Assembly (NCBI GenBank): GCA_963377175.1
Contig: CAUJNA010003794.1
Span: 1,261,167-1,325,166, forward strand
Direction of reading: 5' to 3'
From: Effrenium voratum
Taxonomy: Eukaryota > Sar > Dinophyceae > Suessiales > Symbiodiniaceae
Length of the DNA: 64,000 bases
Below the pieces are notes generated by a model, which did not search any database, was not told the DNA's origin, and worked only from the letters and a program-made list of their open reading frames with translations. Both the position numbers and the translations under genes were made by a program. Below are positions 57,354-64,000 of the stretch, piece after piece. The stretch's first letter is position 1, and the number at the start of each line of letters is the position of its first letter.

Positions 57354-57795
57354 ACAACTTGTGTACATTTCTGCAACTGCAAAGAAGTTTGGACCAACCC
57401 CGCAAGGACCTCACAAGTTCCGTCTCCCCAAACATAACCGATTTCTCCCAAGACTAAACCAGAATCTCAGAAAGCCCGGATTTTTCTCAAGCGGCTTGCC
57501 TTTTACACTACATCCAAAGGTGGGTGTGGTTGGCAAAAAAAAGGGGTGCCTCGAAAATGGGTTGCCCTACAGAATGGAGACATGGACCTTCAATTGCGGT
57601 CTATATCATGGTGTTGTTTTGACCCAGACCCAGGTGAGTCATAGCTAAAGCCTGGTAGTGCAATGGTCTACTCAGAACCATGTAAAGACTTGAAAAGGCG
57701 GATATCCGCACCCATTTATGTCTGGGATTGATACTTGCTAACCTGCATCTCCCCCGGATTTTGAGGACGTGGCTCAGGTGTTCCCCGTTCAGCTT

Positions 57796-57880
57796 CCATT
57801 TGCCTAAGCTGCCTGGCAACAACATCCCATATATAAATCCCCTTGAAAACCAACACGGGAAACAACAAATTTAAAACGGA
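57796..57880. mobile_element. MITE family F copy, right end lost
   Basis: cttccatttgcctaagctgcctggcaac-type left end and ccccttgaaaaccaacacgg; no matching right end. Confidence 0.65.
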
Positions 57881-57922
57881 AGGCGACCCATACCACCCCC
57901 ACGGTTTTTTCCGCTTCCGCAG

Positions 57923-58050
57923 AACCGAACCACCCGAAATGACGACCCGCGTGGCTCGACTCATCGACTCCGAGGCCAGGACACCAGGCTCTGGGACTTG
58001 GGCGGCCATCGTACCTCTCGCTGGATGGATTCTCTGGACCCGTGGAAAAG
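57923..58050 (+). CDS. Candidate exon, product unknown
   Basis: A strong acceptor, ggttttttccgcttccgcag, precedes it. Two frames are open, one reading TTRVARLIDSEARTPGSGTW and the other GQDTRLWDLGGHRTSRWMDS. The donor is unclear. Confidence 0.3.
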
Positions 58051-58106
58051 GATCCAAGCCTTCAGCGCCTGGAGTCTGTCTCCTCCATGCTCATATACTT
58101 TCTGGG

Positions 58107-58193
58107 AGTTGGTACTCCTTGCTTCGTGGTTTCAAAGGGAAACCTGAAGGAAAACCGACGCCTTTGCGGGGGTCCTCGAAATACCTGGAGTCT
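58107..58193. repeat. Family L segment
   Basis: Nearly identical to 54875-54957; a family A element starts directly after cgaaata. Confidence 0.8.
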
Positions 58194-58284
58194 CCTCCAT
58201 GACCCTTTAGATAAAGATGGGTCCATGGCCAACCATGACTTTTGGGGAATGACCACTTTTTAAGGGTCAGAAGGAGACTCTAGG
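58194..58284. mobile_element. MITE family A copy
   Basis: cctggagtctcctccatgac ... gtcagaaggagactctagg. Confidence 0.85.
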
Positions 58285-59353
58285 TGTCCTTCCTGGTTGG
58301 TTTTCCGGGAAAAAATAAAATGGGTTGGGCGATTCCTAGGTGTTTTTTTGGTTGGTTTATTCCACGCGAAGTCCGAATCTACTTTTCCAAAAGGCCACCT
58401 ATGGTTCCAAGACTGCCATAGACTCGCCAAGTCCACTCGGTTTCCCCTTCTACAAAGCGCTACGAGGACCAGGGCTTCGAAAGCTTCGAATCCCCAAACC
58501 TGACGGACTTCCCAGAACCAAGCCGACTGCCGACTCAAAAGCGAATGGCTATGTCTCAGAATAGGGGGACCCAACACATGGTGATTGTGTTGGCGTCCTA
58601 TTATCAAAAGCACCAAAAAAAAGGTCCGTTGCCCTTTAAACAAGAGAAGACACACGCCCAAATATGTGCTCACGTGGTCGATTCTTCTCTTTTTGGTCTC
58701 TTTGTTGTCTCAAACCCTCAAACACACTTGGCGAAACGGCTCTTGATACTGAGAGAAACCTTCGAAAAGCCATGGCTGTCCACGTCTTCACTCGAAACGC
58801 CAAGGCAAAGGTGAAACCTGAGGGACAGCACAGAATTGCAAGAGGCGATCCAACATTGTTGTTTAAAAACAAACAACTGGCTCATGGGTCCACATCTAGG
58901 GTACAAGCACTGTTCAAAAAAGAAAACACCACTTGGTCCAGATCTGCGGTATGCTCAGAAACTATGTTGCAGATTCGGCTGATATTCAGTCTACCCGACA
59001 GTATTAGATATTTTTTAAGGACGCCCCAGCAAGACGGATCGGTAAAGGAGCAAAGTGAAGAGGAGCAACACGAGAAACCCTAAGCAGGCTTGAAACTTCT
59101 GAAGGGCCCAGGGTAAACAAAATACTTCAACCAACGGGCGAAAATGAATTTGTGCAACCCTTTCTGGAGTCTTCTACTCATGCAAGTTGGGGAGCAACTC
59201 TCAAGCCAAGATTCCTTGGTCCTTTAAAGAACGGATTGCATATTGCCAGGGCTTCCCCAAACATGTTTCGTACGGGCCGAGAGTGAACCTCGTTTCTGGC
59301 TGTCCGATTTCTGATCCCCCGCTAGAGGTTTAACTTTTAGTGGGTTCAAAGGG

Positions 59354-59434
59354 TTGGGTTACAGGAAATTCTACAGGAAAACAGCGTACTTGGGGTGTTT
59401 TGGGATCATTTCCTGTAGATTTTCCCGTAACCAA
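59354..59434. mobile_element. Hairpin element with 25-bp arms
   Basis: ttgggttacaggaaattctac and aggaaa at the left, with the reverse complement tttcctgtagattttcccgtaaccaa at the right. It touches the family B copy at 59437. Confidence 0.8.
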
Positions 59435-59436
59435 AC

Positions 59437-59553
59437 CTAGGTCCTTCAGTAGAGAGTTTAGAATAAGGGTACCCTTTTTCTGTAGTCTATGTTGGTAGGG
59501 GAACCCTCCCCCCAAAAAAAAGAGGTAAAAGGGCACCTAGCTGGGGGACCTAG
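59437..59553. mobile_element. MITE family B copy
   Basis: Full-length: ctaggtccttcagtagagag ... gctgggggacctag. Confidence 0.9.
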
Positions 59554-59702
59554 TTAAACCCTTTGATGGGCGAAATCAGTCGAAAAACCTCAGGAACCCG
59601 CACAGCTGAGCAGCGCTCCCAACTCCCCGTCTTGGCGCCCCGGCTGCTTCCATGACCGGCCGGCTGTTTTCGGCGGTTGGCCAAGGCCAAGGAACGGTCC
59701 CT

Positions 59703-59845
59703 GCCCCAAAAAAGGGGCCAGTCTTGCTTGGCGGTGGGTCCAAAATAGGCAATGGCTTGCCCTGGTAATTGGAAACACCAAAAAAGGGGCCAATCTTGCT
59801 TGGCTGGTCCAAAAAAACGGTAATGGCTTGCCCTGGTAAGTGGAA
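59703..59845. repeat. Twofold tandem repeat, about 75 bp
   Basis: aaaaaaggggccagtcttgc through ggcttgccctggtaattgg is followed by a second copy with small changes. Confidence 0.8.
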
Positions 59846-60566
59846 TGGACCAAAGCCATCTGTCCCCCAGTAACATTCGTTGACCCATACCCGCGCGCTG
59901 ACCACAACTGGGCGAAACCTTTTTTGGGAAACCAACCCACATGGCTCAAAGGTTGTTCTTTCGTTTTGTTTTGTTCCCCCTTTTTTTTCTCCCAGGAAAA
60001 AAAAACGACTAAAAGACTTGGTACCCTCAAAGAAAGACACACCCAGATGGCATCGAAACATTACCGCACACACGGGAAAAGACAAATTTGACCTTCAATA
60101 TGCCTTTAGCATGTCATGCTGGAATGTCGAATGGACTTCTTGACCTGTCATCTGTGTTTTGGTGCTTATGGCTTTGTAGCGCCATTTCTGCGGCAACCCC
60201 TTCCCTTGCTATTTCCTGAAGGGGAAGCCAAAGACGGCCACGAGGATAGAACGAAAGAGACGAGACTTCACAGATGCGTCCATTGAAAGCTGCCAACCTC
60301 AGACTCAAAAATGAAGGATTCAGAAAGAATCCCTGCACGCAGTGCATGTAAACGAGTGCACCATATTCATAAGTTCAAGACTCCTCATCCAGGATCGAAC
60401 GAAAATCTGGTAAGTTTATGTATTATCATACTGCACAATAAGCTGAGATGCAAATCAAATGGCCAGTTCAATGTTCATGTTCGCTGCTGAAACTCAACAT
60501 CCAGCAAATGTAACTCGGCTACCCACAACCAAGAAAGAACCAAAGCCGTCCCTGCACCTCTATGTT

Positions 60567-60700
60567 GGAAGGACAGGTGTCCTTCTTGGAAAATAGATGG
60601 ACCAGGCAAACCAGGAATCACGCTGTGGGCGCAATTTGCATAGGTGTCTTGTTTGGCAAATAGATGGTCCTGGTTGATTGAACCACCAGGCAAAACAGGA
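60567..60700. repeat. Twofold tandem repeat with agatgg(a/t)cc
   Basis: ggtgtccttcttggaaaata and ggtgtcttgtttggcaaata each precede gatgg(a/t)cc and caggcaaa(c/a)caggaatc. Confidence 0.7.
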
Positions 60701-60966
60701 ATCGCCCAATGTGTGTTCATCGAAACTCATCAAAAAGCACACCTACCTGGGCTGCCCGTTCTCTGATGCGCTAAACGTGAATACCTTTTAGTGGGTTAAG
60801 TACGGAAATCGCCACTAAACCAACCTCCTGGTGCTTCCGAAGCTGGATTCGCGGCGAAGTCCACCGAAAACGGTTGAACAACTCCCTCCTCCACAGGCTG
60901 CGAAAGCCGCAGAAAGTTCCCACAGCTGGGGTCGCATTCCGTTGCAAAAACATCTAAAAGCCAAAG

Positions 60967-61072
60967 CTAGGTTCTCCAGTAGAGAGGTTGGAATAAAGGT
61001 ACCCTTTTTTTCTGTCGTCTATTTTAGTAGGTGAATCCTTTAAATGGTAAAAGGGCACTACTGGGGACCTAG
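60967..61072. mobile_element. MITE family B copy
   Basis: ctaggttctccagtagagag ... actactggggacctag. Confidence 0.9.
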
Positions 61073-61076
61073 CCTA

Positions 61077-61218
61077 CTTGGATGTTCGGCTGAGTAAGTT
61101 GTTGGTAGCCTGGGCTAAAACCCGCTTGTGTTCCCCTCTGTGGAGTTAACCCTGTCATTCGTGGGATATAACCCAACGTGGCCAACCACTTACTAACTTG
61201 GCGAATCGAATATCCAAG
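61077..61218. mobile_element. Inverted-repeat element with TTGGATRTTCG ends
   Basis: cttggatgttcggctgagta at the left, gcgaatcgaatatccaag at the right; ttagtaagt-type inner repeat. Confidence 0.65.
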
Positions 61219-61285
61219 TAGGGACCATGAAGGGCCATCACATTCCCAACGCCTCCATTTGTTATGGCTCTGAATCCATATTCCT

Positions 61286-61395
61286 CCATTTGCTTTTTCG
61301 TCCCCAGCCAAACAACAAAACAATACGTCCAGTAGTGAAATCGATTCCTTGAAAAGCTAGGGGAACAGAAGACATATTAATTTCAGCAAATGGAA
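61286..61395. mobile_element. MITE family F copy, diverged
   Basis: tccatttgctttttcgtccc ... tttcagcaaatgga. Confidence 0.7.
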
Positions 61396-61418
61396 CAAAT
61401 GGACTTCCCAAAGCTTTA

Positions 61419-61549
61419 CTAGGTCCTCCAGTAGAGAGGTTAGAACAAGGCTACCCTTTTTCCTGTAGTCTATTTTATATAGTCGAAAAACCCTCCCAAC
61501 CCAAAAGAAAAGGGGTGAGAGGTCGGGCACCAATTGCTGGGCGACCTAG
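61419..61549. mobile_element. MITE family B copy
   Basis: ctaggtcctccagtagagag ... ttgctgggcgacctag, with ggtcgggcaccaattg also seen in the copy at 44309. Confidence 0.88.
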
Positions 61550-61608
61550 CTTTGAAACCAACCGCGGGAGCTGGATGCATCGCACTGAGCTTTTCTTCCC
61601 CGGGCGAG

Positions 61609-61642
61609 CCAGCTGTCGAGTTCGCATCAGGAGGCCTGGCCG
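61609..61642 (+). CDS. Candidate very short exon
   Basis: Acceptor cttttcttccccgggcgag and donor CTGGCCG|GTGAGT. One frame reads PAVEFASGGLA. It lies between a family B element and a family A element (61667). Very short, so weak. Confidence 0.25.
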
Positions 61643-61666
61643 GTGAGTTGCAGAAGCCACTCGCTA

Positions 61667-61767
61667 CCTGGAGTCTCCATGGCCCAGAAACAAATGGGTC
61701 CATGAGGTCCATGAACCCATTGTTTAGGGTAACGCCCCCATTTTTTAAGGGTCATGGAGACTCTAGG
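61667..61767. mobile_element. MITE family A copy
   Basis: cctggagtctccatggccca ... tcatggagactctagg; TA on both sides. Confidence 0.88.
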
Positions 61768-63243
61768 TACATCTTCTTGTTCCACCAAGAAGCTGTGGGC
61801 GACAGCTCGCAAGCCAGCCGCCTTTCAAGAAACTCTGATATTGGATGACTCCGATGCGGAGACTACTAAGGCGTTACAGACCTCAGAGTGCAGTGAACTG
61901 CTCGACCCTATGCGTTTCGATGGTCCTTGCAGTAAAATAGATGCTTTGGTTTCCCTGACAAATGAATGGCAAATGGGTTCCCCGGTTTCCCAGGGAATCG
62001 GATGGCATAAAATACTAATTTCTAAACCAGTGGCAAATGCGTTTCCCCGGTAAATGGATGGCATAATTTCTAAATCAGTGGCTTGCCTGTCTATTTCCTT
62101 GCCCAAACTCACACATCGCCCTGGAAAATGGAATAAGACTCATCTAAAACACTGGCTTGCCCATCTGTTGCATTGCCCAACCTCGCAACATCGATCAAAA
62201 GGACCTCTGCGCCTGTCGTAAAAGCCGACCCTCGGTGCGGAGAGACGACCTTCCTGTTGGGTATCCCGGTTCCACTGGACCCAGACCCTCAACGCGGAAC
62301 CTGACGTTCGGGAGGCGGAAGATCATTTTCGTGTAGGGAGGTCCCTGTCAGTTGGACAAACAAACAAGCAGGGATATGAAGGGAGCGGGGATATGGGGGA
62401 TTCCCTTGGCGCCATTTCCCATATCAAACTTAGTCAAGGTGCATCTAGGGGGAATCCTCCCGTATCCCTGGCTTCCCCTGTATCCATGCTAGTTGGTTTC
62501 CCTGAGTCAGGTTCCATGTTAATTGGACGGAGGGCAGTTTACCATGCTTGTGGTGTTTGAGCATGCTTGGAATACCTCCTTTTTTAGTAGAGGGTCGACA
62601 TGATACCCTGAAAAAAGAGGGTATTTGGAGTAGGGGGTACCGGTAAAGCCATCCACCGAAGCTCGAAAGGTCGCCTAGGACAAGTGAGGCAAGGAAGCAC
62701 CACTCGCGCGGTCTTGTTTTGAACCCACACAATGTCTTTGGTTTTTTGGTTTTCCTTTAGAATCCTTGAAAGGGGGAAGCCTCAAAAAAGACACACCCAT
62801 ATCGCCGAATGTATTCATTAGCACGTAGGCAGCCTGTCATATTGGTTTGGTCGCTTGTACTGCTTCTTTGTTGCATTTTGTTTCGATGTTAGGACTTTAG
62901 CTTTTTGCCAACTAATGGGTTTTCCGTATTAAGCCGCTAAAAGTTAGAAACTTTTAGCAGGGGAGCAGAAAGCAGCCGAGGCTTGTATTCGTCAAATATC
63001 AAGAGTCTACGGCTGTTGTTTGCTAAATGGTCGGGTGCTCCCGCCTCGTTCTCCAACTCCGCACGCGTGCTGTGACTCATTGAGGCTGTATTGTCAGCGC
63101 CAAGCGAGCGGTGGATCGACCGGTCGCCCCCGCCTTTGCCCGCCATGGAAAAGCTCGGCTACCGCCATAGAGGAAGATGGAATAACACCTGGCTACTTCC
63201 GGAGTTCAATGTTTGACTGAGCAAAATCCTGAAAGTATGTGTA

Positions 63244-63333
63244 CCTGGAGTCTCCATGACCCTTTAAAAATGGGGTCATTACCAAAATTAAGCGGTTATG
63301 ACCCCTTTTTCTAGGGGTCATGGAGACTCCAGG
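63244..63333. mobile_element. MITE family A copy
   Basis: cctggagtctccatgaccct ... tcatggagactccagg; TA on both sides. Confidence 0.9.
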
Positions 63334-63718
63334 TATGAGTAACGGACAACACTACCTATCTGGTTTATTTGGGTAGAACCCCTGTTTTTGTTCGGGACTG
63401 AGGAAACTCGGCACCACAGCCCCAAATCAACCATAGATTAACATTAGCATGCTCCATTTCATATTTGACGCACTGAAAGGAAAGGCTTGAGGGTCAACCG
63501 GCGACAGGTCCGAAGAATGCAAATTTGCCGCGGATCCCGACCGTGCTACCTAGTCATCCCATTTCTTTGCCGAGCAAACGGACACAGCATCGGATCACTT
63601 CCAGAGTGACCAAGCCGCTGATAGGTCCGGAATCCTGTGAAAGCATGTTCAGTGACCCCAGAAAAAGACTTGGATCCCTTTTTGGGTTGATCCGGTTTTT
63701 CTAGAAAGGGATGTGGCC

Positions 63719-63739
63719 GGGTGTGTGTGTGTGTGTGTC
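63719..63739. repeat. (GT)n microsatellite
   Basis: gtgtgtgtgtgtgtgtgt. Confidence 0.9.
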
Positions 63740-64000
63740 TCTTTTTGGGCAACCCCAAATTTACCTGGTGTCCTTTCGGTTTCCCTCGAGAACCAACCAA
63801 AAACGGGGTACCAACTCCAAGAAAAACACGGCCCTTGCGAGAAAAAACACGGCACCACTCATCGCGCCGTAGTCATCGTTCCGAAAAGAAACCAAAACGA
63901 AGCGCGTGGCAAAATCAAATATAAGGAGGAAAAACAAGGCGCCACCCAACCCGGAAGCAATCCCCCCCCCCCCGTCGCAAAAAAAAAGGCACGACGAGTC

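Larger units (their letters stand above)
21000..64000. other. MITE-dense intergenic or intronic DNA
   Basis: This 43-kb half has no long gene. It is a patchwork of small inverted-repeat elements (families A-L, individual copies listed separately), a few tandem repeats and short GC-rich coding-like islands. Stretches not covered by a separate entry (for example 23060-24050, 25700-26000, 29700-30300, 36240-36990, 39770-40110, 53400-54360, 55500-57160 and 62100-63240) show only further diverged fragments of the same families or nothing I can recognise. Confidence 0.7.

Overview
The window looks like nuclear DNA of a large-genome eukaryotic alga, most likely a dinoflagellate. This rests on three things: a Copia-type retroelement whose gag and reverse transcriptase resemble the type I associate with Symbiodiniaceae genomes, with a methyltransferase-like domain between them; a degenerate plant/alga-type telomeric array (CCCTAAA); and a very high load of satellites and small inverted-repeat transposons with almost no intact genes. 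The organism call is inference from family resemblance; no ribosomal RNA, tRNA or conserved host gene confirms it.

Layout. Positions 1-900 hold low-complexity G-rich sequence and a weak tRNA-like fragment. 904-1874 is an (ACAT)n microsatellite. 1949-6020 is a GAT/ATC-rich compound satellite with a core of about 14 monomers (roughly 150-250 bp each) flanked by a second, longer unit type and containing a long palindrome. 6226-11470 is a head-to-tail duplication (two full units of about 2.1 kb and one partial), each carrying ATGT tracts. 12432-14364 (minus) is an endonuclease/exonuclease/phosphatase (EEP)-fold gene split by two identical 216-bp inverted-repeat elements. 14349-18571 (minus) is a frameshifted Copia relic: gag, methyltransferase-like domain, proline-rich linker and N-terminal part of reverse transcriptase, with a plausible primer-binding site at 18599-18610. 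18890-19860 is an array of short palindromes, and 19896-20720 is ATTAC/ACAT microsatellite.

From about 21 kb to the end the sequence has no long gene. It is a mosaic of at least a dozen MITE-like families (labelled A-L here), most with clear terminal inverted repeats and some with 2-bp (TA, TG, AG) or 4-bp target duplications, often nested. Between them lie short GC-rich, coding-like islands with reasonable splice signals (minus strand between 26 and 45 kb, plus strand between 51 and 62 kb). These could be small exons in very long MITE-filled introns, but no product can be recognised.

The genes do not form a pathway. What the window shows is how this genome is built: retroelement decay, transposon insertion into coding sequence with exact target duplications, palindrome amplification and collapse, and segmental duplication. 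The most unusual part is the EEP gene, in which precise removal of each 216-bp element together with one 2-bp target copy leaves an uninterrupted reading frame containing all the catalytic motifs.
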